NCBI GenBank assembly: GCA_963850605.1
Contig: CAWKLX010000010.1
Coordinates: forward strand, 66,411-130,410
Reading direction: 5' to 3'
Source of the DNA: BOG-908 sp963850605
Lineage (GTDB): Bacteria; Pseudomonadota; Alphaproteobacteria; Acetobacterales; Acetobacteraceae
DNA length: 64,000 bases
Below are positions 8,073 through 17,675 of the stretch, piece after piece (within the stretch, counting starts at the first letter, position 1; each line of letters begins with the position of its first letter). The notes under the pieces are model-generated. The model saw only the letters and a list, made by a program, of their open reading frames with translations, ran no database searches and was not told where the DNA came from. Made by a program: the position numbers and the translations under genes.

Positions 8073-9089
8073 ATGGGGCGCATGAAGTTCACCAAACTCC
8101 TGTCGCGTGCGGCGCATGTCCGTCCGGCCCTGCTGGATGGGCTCACGTCCAAGCTGCAGCAGCACCTGCGCGAGACGCTGCCGCAGGGCGGCCTGTCCGC
8201 GGGTTTTCTCAAGCAGGTGAACGTGCCGGGCGTGTCGCGGGCGCCTGCCCTCGATCTGCCGCAAGGGGCCGCCTTCCTGGCCGGCACCTTCGCTTGTGCC
8301 CAGGGCAGCCGGCCCTACCGGCTGTATGTGCCAGCGCACGCCGTGCGCGATCGCGCACTGATCGTGATGCTGCACGGCTGCACCCAGACGGCGGAGGATT
8401 TCGCCGCAGGCACCCGCATGAACGCGCTGGCCGAGCGGGCCGGTGCGCTGGTGCTGTACCCGGTCCAGGTGAGCCAGGCGAACGCGCAGCGCTGCTGGAA
8501 CTGGTTCCAGCCGCAGGACCAGGCGGCTGGACAGGGCGAGCCGGCAATCATCGCCGGCATGGTCCGAGAGGTAATGGCCGAGCACCGCGTGCTGTCCGGG
8601 CGCGTCTTCGTCGCGGGGCTGTCGGCCGGCGGGGCGCAAGCGGCGATCATGGCGCGCGCCTACCCGGACCTGTTCGCGGGCGTGGGCGTGCATTCGGGCC
8701 TGGCGTGCGGGGCCGCGCACGACACCATGTCCGCCTTCACCGCCATGCGTCAGGGCCATGCCGGGCGGGGGCAAATCGGCGTGCCGGCGATCGTGTTCCA
8801 TGGCGACCGGGACGGCACGGTCAACATCGCCAACGCGGCCGAAATCGCGGCCCAGGTGCGGTCATCGGGCGAGGGACGGACGGAGCAGGGCCAGGTGCCG
8901 GGCGGCCTGTCCTGGACCCGCATGGTGCAGCCGGGGCGCGGGAGGATCACGCTGGAGCAATGGGTTGTGCACGGGCTCGGCCATGCCTGGTCGGGCGGGG
9001 ACGCCGCCGGCAGCTACACCGAACCACGCGGGCCGGATGCTTCAGAAGCCATGCTGCGCTTCTTTCTGCAGGCCGCCGATCACCAGTGA
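8073..9089 (+). CDS. PHB depolymerase-family esterase
   Basis: A 338-residue alpha/beta hydrolase of the LpqC / poly(3-hydroxybutyrate) depolymerase family. The oxyanion motif MLHGCTQTAEDF spans residues 99-110, the nucleophile is Ser184 in GLSAGG, an aspartate occurs in VFHGDRDGTV and the catalytic histidine in HGLGHAWSGG. No signal peptide is evident, so it may act inside the cell on short polyester or other esters rather than as an extracellular depolymerase. ATG at 8073 or 8082 could start it. Its 3' end overlaps the oppositely oriented transporter gene by 48 bp. Confidence 0.83.
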   Translation: MGRMKFTKLLSRAAHVRPALLDGLTSKLQQHLRETLPQGGLSAGFLKQVNVPGVSRAPALDLPQGAAFLAGTFACAQGSRPYRLYVPAHAVRDRALIVMLHGCTQTAEDFAAGTRMNALAERAGALVLYPVQVSQANAQRCWNWFQPQDQAAGQGEPAIIAGMVREVMAEHRVLSGRVFVAGLSAGGAQAAIMARAYPDLFAGVGVHSGLACGAAHDTMSAFTAMRQGHAGRGQIGVPAIVFHGDRDGTVNIANAAEIAAQVRSSGEGRTEQGQVPGGLSWTRMVQPGRGRITLEQWVVHGLGHAWSGGDAAGSYTEPRGPDASEAMLRFFLQAADHQ

Positions 9090-9881
9090 CGCCAGGATCA
9101 GGGCCGCCCCGGCCAGGCTGCCCGGCCCCATGCGCTCGCCGATGAACAGGCCGAACGTGGCCGCCCAGACCGGTTCCAGCGTGTAGATCAGTGTGGCGCG
9201 CGCTGGCGGCACATACCTTTGCGCCCAGTTTACAGCCACCTGAAGACCCGCGCTTCCCACGCCGAGCAGAACCGCCGCGCCGATCCAGCCACGGGCGGGC
9301 GCCGGCCAGGATGTGCCGCACAGCGCCGACACCGCCAGGCAGGCGGCCGACAGCAGCCCGCACTCGACCATCGCCAAGCGCCGCGGATCGACCCGGTTGG
9401 CAAACACGCCAATCAGCACGATCTCGGCCGCGATCGCGAAGGCGCCGCACAACACCAGCAGTTCGGGGCGACCGGGCGAGGTGCCGCCAGCGCGGCCCGC
9501 GAGCAGAAGCAGGCCGGCAAAGGCAAGCGCCAGTGCCATCCAGTCGGATAGCCCGGGCAGGCGGCGTAACAGGATCATCTGCAGCACCGGCACGATCGGC
9601 ACGTAGATGGCGGAGATGAACGCAGCGCGCCCGGCGCTCACCCCCATGGACATGCCGACCGCCTGCAGCCCGTAGCCGCCGAGCATGGCGGCCCCGATGG
9701 CGGCACCGCCCCAAAGCTCCATGCGGGTCAGACGTGACAGGCCGGGCCGCGCCACCCCGCCCACCGTCAGGGCGGCGATCCCGAAGCGAGCCGCCACGAA
9801 CACCAGCGGGGCCACGCCCTGCACCGCCTGGCGCGTGACGACGAAACTGCCGCCCCAGACCAGGGTGGCGGCCAGCAGCAC
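9042..9881 (-). CDS. EamA-family (DMT superfamily) transporter
   Basis: Inner-membrane protein with about ten hydrophobic segments arranged as two EamA repeats. The first starts at LLAATLVWGGSF and the second in the middle with LLVLCGAFAIAAEIVLIG. The substrate is unknown; family members export amino acids, metabolites or drugs. The start is uncertain. The reading frame is open to an ATG at 10019, but that would overlap anmK by 109 bp. GTG at 9881 just before the first membrane segment is the first ordinary start clear of anmK, and a CTG at 9905 is another option. It follows anmK closely. Confidence 0.82.
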   Translation of the reverse strand: MLLAATLVWGGSFVVTRQAVQGVAPLVFVAARFGIAALTVGGVARPGLSRLTRMELWGGAAIGAAMLGGYGLQAVGMSMGVSAGRAAFISAIYVPIVPVLQMILLRRLPGLSDWMALALAFAGLLLLAGRAGGTSPGRPELLVLCGAFAIAAEIVLIGVFANRVDPRRLAMVECGLLSAACLAVSALCGTSWPAPARGWIGAAVLLGVGSAGLQVAVNWAQRYVPPARATLIYTLEPVWAATFGLFIGERMGPGSLAGAALILASLVIGGLQKEAQHGF

Positions 9882-9910
9882 CCAGGGCGCGCGGCGCGCG
9901 GACAGCCCGG

Positions 9911-10963
9911 CTATGGACGCACGATCCGGCCGCCGGGCATGGGGCGGGGCACCCCGGTGGTGCCGGGAAAGCTGAGCGGCAGGCCGTGCGCGACCTTGGC
10001 CGCCAGCAGCCCGAAACATTGCGCCTCCAGCGCGTCGCCATCCCAGCCGACTGCCTCCACCGGATCGACCTGGGTGTGCATCGCGCCAGCCAAGGCATGC
10101 ATGATGGCCGGATTGTGCCGCCCGCCGCCACAGACCAGCACGCGGCGGGGCGTGCCGGGCAGGAGGGTGGCGGCGACGGCGCGCGCGGTGAACGTGGCCA
10201 GGGTCGCGGCCCCGTCCTGGGTGGAGAGGTGGGCCACCGCCTTCAGCGCATGGGCGAAATGCTGGCGATCGAGCGATTTCGGCGCGGGTTTTTCGAAGTA
10301 GGGGTCGGCCATGAGTGCGTGCAGCACGGTCTCGTCGGCCACCCCGCGCATGGCGAGCGCCCCATCCTGGTCCATGGCGGCGCCGGTGCGGGCGTGGATG
10401 AAGTCGTCGAGCAGCGCGTTGCCAGGGCCGGTGTCGCAGGCCAGCAGCGTGTCGTCCGCGCCGATCCAGGTGAGATTGGCCACCCCGCCGATATTGACCA
10501 CCAGCAGCGGCCGCTCCAGCCCGCGGGCCAGGGCGGCGTGGATGGCCGGGGCCAGCGGCGCGCCCTGCCCGCCCGCCGCCACGTCCGCCAGCCGGAAATC
10601 GCAGGCGACAGGCAGGCCGGTCTCGCGGGCCAGCAACGCCGCGTCGCCGATCTGCACCGTGCGCCGGTGGGCGGGGTCGTGCAGGACGGTCTGGCCATGA
10701 AAGCCGATCAGCTCGGCGGGCTCACCCAGGGCGCGCACGGCTTCCACATGGTGCCATGTCAGCGACGCGGTCACGTCGGCCAGCAGCCCGGCGGGTGCCT
10801 CTCCACCGGCCGCGACAAGCGCGCGCAACGAGCCGCGGAGCGTGTCGGCAAAGGGCAGGGTCAGCGCCTTGCCACGCGCCAATACACGCTCCCCGTCCGT
10901 CTCGATCAACGCCGCATCCACCCCGTCCAGCGAGGTGCCGCTCATCAGGCCCACGACACGCAT
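9911..10963 (-). CDS. anmK: anhydro-N-acetylmuramic acid kinase
   Basis: Phosphorylates and opens 1,6-anhydro-MurNAc released from turned-over peptidoglycan, feeding the recycling pathway. The 350-residue protein opens with the family signature GLMSGTSLDGVDAAL (residues 5-19), has the GFHGQTVLHDP segment and the nucleotide-binding GPGNALLDD and LVCGGGRHNP stretches. It is full length. It is transcribed away from tyrS, whose start lies 40 bp upstream on the other strand, so a divergent promoter must fit in that gap. The EamA transporter follows immediately downstream. Confidence 0.93.
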   Translation of the reverse strand: MRVVGLMSGTSLDGVDAALIETDGERVLARGKALTLPFADTLRGSLRALVAAGGEAPAGLLADVTASLTWHHVEAVRALGEPAELIGFHGQTVLHDPAHRRTVQIGDAALLARETGLPVACDFRLADVAAGGQGAPLAPAIHAALARGLERPLLVVNIGGVANLTWIGADDTLLACDTGPGNALLDDFIHARTGAAMDQDGALAMRGVADETVLHALMADPYFEKPAPKSLDRQHFAHALKAVAHLSTQDGAATLATFTARAVAATLLPGTPRRVLVCGGGRHNPAIMHALAGAMHTQVDPVEAVGWDGDALEAQCFGLLAAKVAHGLPLSFPGTTGVPRPMPGGRIVRP

Positions 10964-11002
10964 GCTTGTTGCTCCCCCGCCGCCGCGTTACGCACGCGCC
11001 GC

Positions 11003-12238
11003 ATGACAAACGCGTTTCTCGACGAAGCGGCGGCCCGCGGCTTCATCCACCAATGCACAGACCCGGACGGGCTGGCGGCCACGCTTAATGCCGGCCCGGT
11101 TTCGGCCTATATCGGGTTCGACGCGACCGCGGACAGCCTGCACGTGGGCAGCCTGGTGTCCATCATGCTGCTCCGTCTGCTGCAGCGGCATGGCCACCTT
11201 CCCGTCGTGCTGATGGGGGGCGGGACCACACGCATCGGCGATCCGTCGGGCAAGGACGAGACCCGCAAAATGCTGACGGACGAGGCGATCGCGGCCAATA
11301 TCGCCGGGATCTCGCGCGCCTTCACCCCCTATCTGCGCTTCGGCGAAGGGGCGGCGCTGATGGCCAACAACGCCGACTGGCTCGATGGCCTGGGCTACAT
11401 CTCCCTGCTGCGCGACGTGGGGCCGCATTTCACCGTCAACCGCATGCTGACCATGGACAGCGTGCGGCTGCGGCTGGAGCGGGAGCAGCCGCTAACCTTC
11501 CTCGAATTCAACTACATGATCCTGCAGAGCTACGATTTTCTCGAGCTGCACCGCCGCTTCGGCGTGCGGCTGCAGATGGGCGGCTCGGACCAGTGGGGCA
11601 ACATCGTCTCCGGCGTCGATCTGGCGCGGCGCATGGATGGGGCTTCCGTGTTCGGGCTGACCACGCCGCTGATCACGACCGCGTCCGGCGCCAAGATGGG
11701 CAAGACGGCGGCGGGCGCGGTGTGGCTGTCGGCCGACCGGCTTTCCGCGTTCGACTACTGGCAGTTCTGGCGCAATGCGGAGGATGCCGATGTCGGGCGG
11801 TTCCTGCGCCTGTTCACCGATCTGCCGCTTGATGAGATCGCGCGGCTGGAGGCGTTGGGCGGGGCGGAGATCAACGAGGCAAAGAAGGTCCTGGCCAACG
11901 AGGCGACCGCGCTGCTGCACGGCCCGGACGCCGCGCGCGGCGCCGCCGAGGCGGCACGCCGCACATTCGAACAGGGCGAAGCCGCGGACACGCTTCCGAG
12001 CTTCCCTATCGACCGCGGCACCCTGGACTCCCATCCACCGATCTACCGCCTGCTCGCCCAGAGCGGGCTTGTATCCAGCAACGGCGAGGCCCGGCGGCTC
12101 ATCCGGGGCGGGGGCGCTCGCCTGAACGACGTGCCGGTCGACGACGAAAACCGCGTGTTGACGGAGGCGGATCTGCAGCGCGGCTGTGCGAAATTGTCGG
12201 CCGGCCGGAAGCATCATCGGCTGATCCGGCTGCAATAA
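11003..12238 (+). CDS. tyrS: tyrosyl-tRNA synthetase
   Basis: Charges tRNA-Tyr. The 411-residue class I synthetase has the HIGH-type motif HVGS at residues 47-50, the tyrosine-binding YMILQSYDF and GGSDQWGNI segments, the KMSKS-type loop KMGKT near residue 230, and a C-terminal S4 RNA-binding domain (SNGEARRLIRGGGARLND). The start is ATG at 11003, giving the usual N-terminus; the frame is open far upstream but only as antisense to anmK. It is divergent from anmK and convergent with mscL, separated from the latter by a small hairpin. Confidence 0.96.
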   Translation: MTNAFLDEAAARGFIHQCTDPDGLAATLNAGPVSAYIGFDATADSLHVGSLVSIMLLRLLQRHGHLPVVLMGGGTTRIGDPSGKDETRKMLTDEAIAANIAGISRAFTPYLRFGEGAALMANNADWLDGLGYISLLRDVGPHFTVNRMLTMDSVRLRLEREQPLTFLEFNYMILQSYDFLELHRRFGVRLQMGGSDQWGNIVSGVDLARRMDGASVFGLTTPLITTASGAKMGKTAAGAVWLSADRLSAFDYWQFWRNAEDADVGRFLRLFTDLPLDEIARLEALGGAEINEAKKVLANEATALLHGPDAARGAAEAARRTFEQGEAADTLPSFPIDRGTLDSHPPIYRLLAQSGLVSSNGEARRLIRGGGARLNDVPVDDENRVLTEADLQRGCAKLSAGRKHHRLIRLQ

Positions 12239-12256
12239 CCTGGCAACCCGGCCAGG
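12239..12256. terminator. hairpin between convergent tyrS and mscL
   Basis: CCTGGC pairs with GCCAGG across a 6-base loop. It fills the gap directly after the tyrS stop and just before the mscL stop on the other strand, a position suited to a terminator serving both genes. There is no clear T run. Confidence 0.45.
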
Positions 12257-12262
12257 CGTCGC

Positions 12263-12730
12263 TCAGGCGCCGGTCGGCGGACGTCCGATCTCCACGCGAT
12301 CCTTGAGCAGGTCACGAATCTCGGCCAGCAGCAGCTCGCTCGCCGGCAGCACGGTGGGCGCCTCCTCCTGCTTGCGCATGAAACGTTGCAGGGTGCGCAC
12401 CAGCCAGAAGACTACGAAGGCCACGATCAGGAACTGGATGACGGCGTTGATGAACAGGCCGTAGTTGATGGTGACGGCGCCTGCGGCCTTGGCGGCGGCG
12501 ATGGTCGGGGCGGCAGGGCCTTTGATGACGAGGAATCGGTCCGAGAAATCGACGCCGCCAGTGAGCAGGCCGATGACCGGATTGAACACGTCCTTGACCA
12601 GGCTTTGCACGATGCCGGTGAAAGCGGCGCCAATGATGATGCCGACTGCGAGATCCACGACGTTGCCGCGCATGATGAAGGCCTGGAAGTCGCCGATCCA
12701 GCCGGGTTTGCGTAGAACAGGCCGTAACAT
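12263..12730 (-). CDS. mscL: large-conductance mechanosensitive channel
   Basis: Homopentameric inner-membrane channel that opens under membrane tension during hypo-osmotic shock. The 155-residue protein has a short amphipathic N-terminus, TM1 (DLAVGIIIGAAFTGIVQSLV), the periplasmic loop with PVIGLLTGG, TM2 (INAVIQFLIVAFVVFWLV) and a cytoplasmic helix of charged residues. ATG at 12730 gives a short N-terminus of the expected form and is preceded by an AGGAG-like site. It stands alone between tyrS and the flavin oxidoreductase. Confidence 0.95.
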   Translation of the reverse strand: MLRPVLRKPGWIGDFQAFIMRGNVVDLAVGIIIGAAFTGIVQSLVKDVFNPVIGLLTGGVDFSDRFLVIKGPAAPTIAAAKAAGAVTINYGLFINAVIQFLIVAFVVFWLVRTLQRFMRKQEEAPTVLPASELLLAEIRDLLKDRVEIGRPPTGA

Positions 12731-12824
12731 GGATAGCTCCTCACGGGGGTGTGAGGCGATGTGGCAGGATTGGACGAGTGTGGCTATATCGCGCCGCGCT
12801 CTTGGCACTCCAAACGTAACGTAT

Positions 12825-14121
12825 CTATTCGGGCGCCAGTGCTTTGGCGCGGCTGCGCTCCCGCCGTTGATCGGCGATAGCGGCCGCAAGCAGGTGCAGG
12901 CGGGGCTTGGGGCGGCCGGTTTCGGCCAGCGCCAGAAGCTGTTCGTAGTACCAGCCCTGCATGCCGAACACGTTGACCATGCGCACGATCTTCGACGGCG
13001 ATCGCGGGCCGAGCCAACCGGGGCCCACGCGCAGGCGATCCTCCCAGCGGTCCAGGGCGCCGGCCGTGCCGTTCGAGAAGAGCGGCGGGCGCGTCCGCCG
13101 TCACGCAGAGCGGGCGGGCCAGGCCGATGACGTCCACCGCGTCCTCGGCCAGGGCCGCGTTCATTCCGTGCGTGGTGCGGAAACCGCCGGTGACCATCAA
13201 GGCGGCACGTTTCACCACGGCGCGGATGCTGGGCGTGAAATGCTGGAAGTAGGCTTCACGCTGGCGCGTGCTCTCGGGCACGGTGGGGCTGTAGGGCGGC
13301 TCGAGGCCGGAAAAGTTCATCATGGCCGGCTGTTCGTAGGACCCGCCGGAGATCTCGATCAGGTCCACACCCGCCTCGTCCAGCCAGGTGGCGACTTGCA
13401 AACTGTCGTCCGGGGAGAAGCCGCCGCGCTGAAAATCGGCCGAGTTGAGTTTGACGGAAACCGGGAAATCCGTGCCCACGACCGCGCGGGTGCGGCGCAC
13501 CGCTTCCAGCAGCATGCGCGCGCGGCCGTCCAGCGCGCCGCCCCATTCGTCGGTGCGCGCATTGGTGCGTGGCGAGAGAAAGCTGGACAGGAGGTAGCCG
13601 TGGGCGGCGTGGAGTTGCACGCCGGTAAACCCGGTCTCGCGCGCGACGGAAGCGGCATGGGCGAAGCGGGCGATCAGGTCCTCGATCTCGGCACCGGTCA
13701 GCGCCACGGGTGCGCCGAACTGGCCCCCGGGAAGGCCCACCGCGATGGCGGACGGGGCCTTCGGCGCGGCGTTGATGGAGCGCGGGGTTTGCCGCCCGGC
13801 ATGGGAAATCTGCATCCAGCATTGGTTACCGGCGCAGGTGGCGGAAGCCGCGTAGCGGCGCAGGGCGGCGAGGGATTCGGGCGATTGCGGACCGGCGATA
13901 GCAACGTTGCCGGCCGCTTCCAGGTGGCGCCGGTCGATTTGCACGTTGCCGGTGATCAGCAGCCCGGCCCCGCCCTCGCTCCAAAGACGATAGAGGCGCT
14001 CGTGGGCGGGGGTGGCCCGGTTATGCGTATCTGCCAGGCGCTCGGTCATGGCCGCCTTGGCGAGCCGGTTGTTCAGCGTTTGCCCGCAGGGCAGGGTAAG
14101 CGGGGAGGCTATGTCCGGCAT
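12825..14121 (-). pseudogene. NADH:flavin oxidoreductase / old yellow enzyme family, frameshifted near the 3' end
   Basis: FMN-dependent ene-reductase-like TIM barrel of about 431 residues. From ATG at 14121 one frame runs through the FMN and substrate motifs (LITGNVQIDRRH, QISHAGRQTP, GVQLHAAHGYLLSSFLSP, EISGGSYEQP) up to LCVTADAPAALLE. The expected ending (NGTAGALDRWEDRLRVGPGW, GPRSPSKIVRMVNVFGMQGW) lies in the next frame from about 13075 to the stop at 12825. The total length is 3n+1, so one surplus base near 13068-13085 explains it. Without correction the product continues into unrelated arginine- and proline-rich sequence, stopping at 12784. The FMN barrel core is upstream of the break. 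Confidence 0.85.
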
Positions 14122-14246
14122 GGCGCGAAATCCCTGGTTTGACGTCGGATACGTCCAGCCGCGCCGAACGTCGATGAGGGATTGGTTCCCAGGGGTCGGC
14201 ACCTCTATAACGATTCTACAATGAATAGCCGGAGCGGCCCGCCCGC

Positions 14247-15347
14247 GTGAACCAGCCAACCTCGCTCTATCTGGACGTGGTGCGTTTCACGGCGGCGTTG
14301 ATCGTATTTCTGGGCCATATAGCCGGCATGCGCCTGACGGGCGGTTTCCTATGGCAGTTGGGCGGCTACACAGGTGAGGCTGTCGCGGTGTTCTTCGTGC
14401 TGTCGGGCTTCGTCATCGGCTATGCCACCGACCGGCGGGAGCACACGGCGGGCGCATATGCGCTGGCCAGGGCTGCGCGTATCTATTCCGTGGCGTTGCC
14501 TGCGCTGGTGGCCACGTTCGCTCTGGACGCGGTCGGCCGGACAGCCGACCCGGGTTTGTACAACGCGGGTTGGGGCTATGTCGCGGACGGACGGTTGGGC
14601 CAGTTCCTGTCCGGGTTGTTTTTCGTCAATCGTGTGTGGTGGGCGCAGGTGCCGCAGGGGTCGAACCTGTCGTACTGGTCGCTCGGCTACGAGGTTTGGT
14701 ATTACGGAATTTTTGGGCTGGCCCTGTTCGCCCCCGCGCGGTGGCGCTGGATACTGGCCACCGCGGCGCTGCTGGTCGCCGGCCCGGCCGTGGCGAGCCT
14801 GTTTCCGCTCTGGCTGATCGGGCTGGGCGCCTACCGCCTGTGCGCGCGACGTCCGCTGCCCGTCCATGCGGGAGCCCTGCTATATGTGGGCGCGCTGATC
14901 GCCTGGCTGGGTTACGAGGTGTGGGCCCGTCACAGCGGCAGGACGACCGCGCTCGGCGCGTCGCTTTCCCGGCCGGAGATGGTGCAGGATTATGTAGTGG
15001 GTCTCTGCTTCGCCGCGGGCGTCATCGGTTTTCGTGGCCTGTCACCACGCCTTGCGTCGGCCGCCGCGTATTGCGTGACCCCGATCCGCTGGGTGGCCGG
15101 GGCGACGTTCACCTTGTACCTGTTTCATTTGCCGATCGCCCAATGCCTTGCCGCGCTTTGCCAGGGCGCATTGCACCTTTCACCGCAAGGTTGGGTGGCG
15201 CGGGCCGCGGTTACTGGCGGCACGCTGATGGCGGTTTTCCTGATGGCCGAGGTGACCGAGCGCCGAAAGGATGTCTGGCGCCGATGGCTGGCCTGGCTGG
15301 CGGACCGTGTTGTGCGGCCGACGGTCCCTCAGGACACCGCAACCTGA
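14247..15347 (+). CDS. acyltransferase 3 family membrane protein
   Basis: A 366-residue multi-pass membrane protein of the acyltransferase-3 (OafA/WecH-like) family that usually O-acylates sugars of LPS, capsule or exopolysaccharide. About ten hydrophobic segments are visible. The N-terminal YLDVVRFTAALIVFLGHIAG contains the family histidine at the end of TM1, and FFVLSGFVIGYATDRR is the conserved second block. The GTG start has a GGAG-type site upstream. It is divergent from the flavin oxidoreductase and is followed after about 105 bp by a sulfotransferase-like gene, suggesting joint decoration of a surface glycan. Confidence 0.85.
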   Translation: MNQPTSLYLDVVRFTAALIVFLGHIAGMRLTGGFLWQLGGYTGEAVAVFFVLSGFVIGYATDRREHTAGAYALARAARIYSVALPALVATFALDAVGRTADPGLYNAGWGYVADGRLGQFLSGLFFVNRVWWAQVPQGSNLSYWSLGYEVWYYGIFGLALFAPARWRWILATAALLVAGPAVASLFPLWLIGLGAYRLCARRPLPVHAGALLYVGALIAWLGYEVWARHSGRTTALGASLSRPEMVQDYVVGLCFAAGVIGFRGLSPRLASAAAYCVTPIRWVAGATFTLYLFHLPIAQCLAALCQGALHLSPQGWVARAAVTGGTLMAVFLMAEVTERRKDVWRRWLAWLADRVVRPTVPQDTAT

Positions 15348-15452
15348 CCGACCAATCGTGCCATGCAAAATGCCCGGCCCTGTGCCAGAGTACAGACGAT
15401 CGCGGGCGTCGGGGACACTGCCCCTCATCCGTCGGATTGCCTGCGAGGGGGG

Positions 15453-16730
15453 ATGACGTCACTGCACGCCTCTAGGATTGTGGGGCAGGCGCCGGCCGCG
15501 CCGGGCGCTGCCACGCCGGCGATCTTCCTGCACACGGGGTGGCGCAGCGCGGGCACCTGGATATGGAGCCGGTGCCGCGAGCAGGCCGGGGTGCACGCGT
15601 TCTACGAGCCGTTGCACGAACGCCTGGCATGGCTGCGCCCGGCCGATATCGCGGCGCTGCGCCCGAGCAATTGGGCCTCGAACCACAGCGAGACCGCGCC
15701 GTATTTCCAGGAATACGGCACGCTGCTGCGTACCGGGACGAGCGGCGTGCCGTTGTATCGCCGGCGCTTTGCCTTCGACCAGTTCTTCCTGTCGCCGGAT
15801 GAGGGTGACGCGGAGCTCGAAGCCTATCTCCATGGGCTTCTATCGTCCGCGCGGCCCGGCCAAGGCGCCGTGCTCAAGTTCTGCCGGTCGCTCGGCAGGG
15901 TTGGCTGGATGGAGCGGCGCTTTCCACAGGCGCTGCACGTCCTGTTATTGCGTGACCCCGCCAGCCAATTCGCGTCGGCCCAGGCGCTGCTGGCAGGTCA
16001 GCGCAACCGGTATTTTGCCGTCGCGCCCTTGATCGTGCTGGCGCGCAACGCGGCCCATCCGCTGGTGCGCCAGGCCAATGCCGCAATGGGCGTGCGCCCG
16101 CCCGAGCTGCACAGTGACGACCTGGCCTATGTGACGGAGACATGCTGGCGGCATGTGCGCCGGTCGGGACCGGCGGAGCGCTACCGCCAGTTCCTGGCGT
16201 TCTGGGCGGCGACCGCGTTGCACGCTTTGCAGAGCGGCGCGACGGTGCTGGAGCCAAGTCGGCTGGGCCAGGACACGGCCTATCGTGCAGACACCGAGGC
16301 TTGCCTGGGCCGGATAGCCGGACCCGGCTTGAGCCTGGCGCCCCGCCTCGGCCTATCGCGCGATGCCCACGCACCTATCCGGTCGCCGCACCTGGCGATG
16401 GCCGAGTTGGACGACGCACATCTGGCGGCGTCCGTGTTGATACGCGCCTGCGGCGGGGCACTGCCGGGTCACAGGCTGGAGATGCTGCTCAGCCTGCTGG
16501 CCGGCGACCGCTTGCTACCCGCACGGCGCGCCCCTCCCGCCAGCCAGGCGTCGGACTGGGCCGCGCTGACCGAACGGCGCCCGAGCGGGACGCCCGGGGT
16601 GGGACGCCGCCTGCTGACGTTGGCCCAGGTTCTTGCCGCCCGCGCCCTGCAACCGGTGCGGCGGCTGCACGGCCGCGTCGTGCGCTGGCAGGCCCGCCTG
16701 CCTGGCCGGAGTGCCGATCAGATCACGTAG
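15453..16730 (+). CDS. sulfotransferase-like protein
   Basis: A 425-residue protein whose N-terminal region resembles PAPS-dependent sulfotransferases. IFLHTGWRSAGTWIW matches the 5'-phosphosulfate-binding loop in position and shape, and LHVLLLRDPASQFASAQAL matches the 3'-phosphate-binding strand with the conserved RDP...S. The C-terminal 100 residues are arginine- and alanine-rich without a recognised domain. ATG at 15453 is chosen because a strong GAGGGGGG-like site precedes it; the frame is also open from 15363. Substrate unknown; the neighbouring acyltransferase suggests glycan modification. The 3' end overlaps cysE by 13 bp on opposite strands. Confidence 0.66.
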   Translation: MTSLHASRIVGQAPAAPGAATPAIFLHTGWRSAGTWIWSRCREQAGVHAFYEPLHERLAWLRPADIAALRPSNWASNHSETAPYFQEYGTLLRTGTSGVPLYRRRFAFDQFFLSPDEGDAELEAYLHGLLSSARPGQGAVLKFCRSLGRVGWMERRFPQALHVLLLRDPASQFASAQALLAGQRNRYFAVAPLIVLARNAAHPLVRQANAAMGVRPPELHSDDLAYVTETCWRHVRRSGPAERYRQFLAFWAATALHALQSGATVLEPSRLGQDTAYRADTEACLGRIAGPGLSLAPRLGLSRDAHAPIRSPHLAMAELDDAHLAASVLIRACGGALPGHRLEMLLSLLAGDRLLPARRAPPASQASDWAALTERRPSGTPGVGRRLLTLAQVLAARALQPVRRLHGRVVRWQARLPGRSADQIT

Positions 16731-17551
16731 TCGATCGGCGGAAGTGTCTGGTCCATGGTCAAGGCGGGCATCAGCGTGTGACGCACGCCGACGATGCGGG
16801 CCGGGTTGCCCACGACGGTGGTGTAGGGCGGCACATCCTCCAGAACGATGCTGCCGGCGCCGATCTTGGCACCCTCGCCGACCGTGATCCCGCCCAGCAC
16901 TTTGGCGCCGGCGCCAATCAGCACGCCGCGGCGAATTTTTGGGTGCCGGTCGCCGCATTGCTTGCCGGTGCCGCCCAGGGTGACGCTTTGCAGCATGGAC
17001 ACGTCGTCGTCGATGACCGCCGTCTCACCCACGACAAGGCCTGTGCCGTGGTCAAGCAGCAGGCCGCTGCCGAGGCGGGCGGCCGGATGGATGTCGACTG
17101 CGAACACCTCCGACGTCCGGCTTTGCAGGTGAAAGGCCAGATGCTGCCGGTCCCGCTTCCACAGCCAGTTGGCGAAACGATGCGATTGCAGCGCGTGATA
17201 GCCCTTGAAGAACAGGAACGGGGTCAGCAGGTCGGGGCAGGCCGGGTCGCGGTCGCGCACGGCGATCAGGTCGGCGAGCGCCGCCGCCTCGATCTCCGGG
17301 TCGGCCGACAGCGCCTCGCAGAGCACACCCTCCAACGTGCCGATGCTGATGGCATAGTCGGAGAGTTTACGCGCGAGACGGTGGGCCAGTGCATCGGCGA
17401 AATTGTCGTGCTGCAGCACGGTGTCGCGTATACCGTCCGACATGACACGGTCGTGCTCGATAGCCGCGACTGCATTCTCGCGCACCATTTGCCAGGTCAA
17501 GCGCGCAAGATCGGTCGTCAGCCTCTCTCCGCATAGTCCGAGCTGGGCCAC
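16718..17551 (-). CDS. cysE: serine O-acetyltransferase
   Basis: Makes O-acetyl-L-serine from serine and acetyl-CoA, the first step of cysteine synthesis. The 277-residue protein (E. coli CysE has 273) has the alpha-helical N-terminal domain with KLSDYAISIGTLEGVLCEAL and a left-handed beta-helix of hexapeptide repeats including DIHPAARLGSGLLLDHGTG and GDRHPKIRRGVLIGAGAKVLG. The histidines in DHGTG and GDRHPKI are the catalytic or binding ones known for the family. GTG at 17551 is preferred because AAGGA lies 9 bases upstream; the frame stays open to 17692. Confidence 0.92.
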   Translation of the reverse strand: MAQLGLCGERLTTDLARLTWQMVRENAVAAIEHDRVMSDGIRDTVLQHDNFADALAHRLARKLSDYAISIGTLEGVLCEALSADPEIEAAALADLIAVRDRDPACPDLLTPFLFFKGYHALQSHRFANWLWKRDRQHLAFHLQSRTSEVFAVDIHPAARLGSGLLLDHGTGLVVGETAVIDDDVSMLQSVTLGGTGKQCGDRHPKIRRGVLIGAGAKVLGGITVGEGAKIGAGSIVLEDVPPYTTVVGNPARIVGVRHTLMPALTMDQTLPPIDYVI

Positions 17552-17675
17552 GGCGTCCAATCCTTGTTCGTTTGCCCGGACATGGGAGCGGGATGACCTC
17601 AAGTTAAGATCATCCCCCAACGGGCGGTCAGGAGGTCCGATGACTGCTTCGGACAGGTGCCGCCGAGTGTCCTGG

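Noticed and set aside
9986..11002. Long 5' extension of the tyrS frame
   Set aside because: It is antisense to anmK; the tyrS family N-terminus begins at the ATG at 11003.
16142..17536. 464-codon plus-strand open frame over the sulfotransferase end and cysE
   Set aside because: It is out of frame with the sulfotransferase and antisense to cysE, with low-complexity product.
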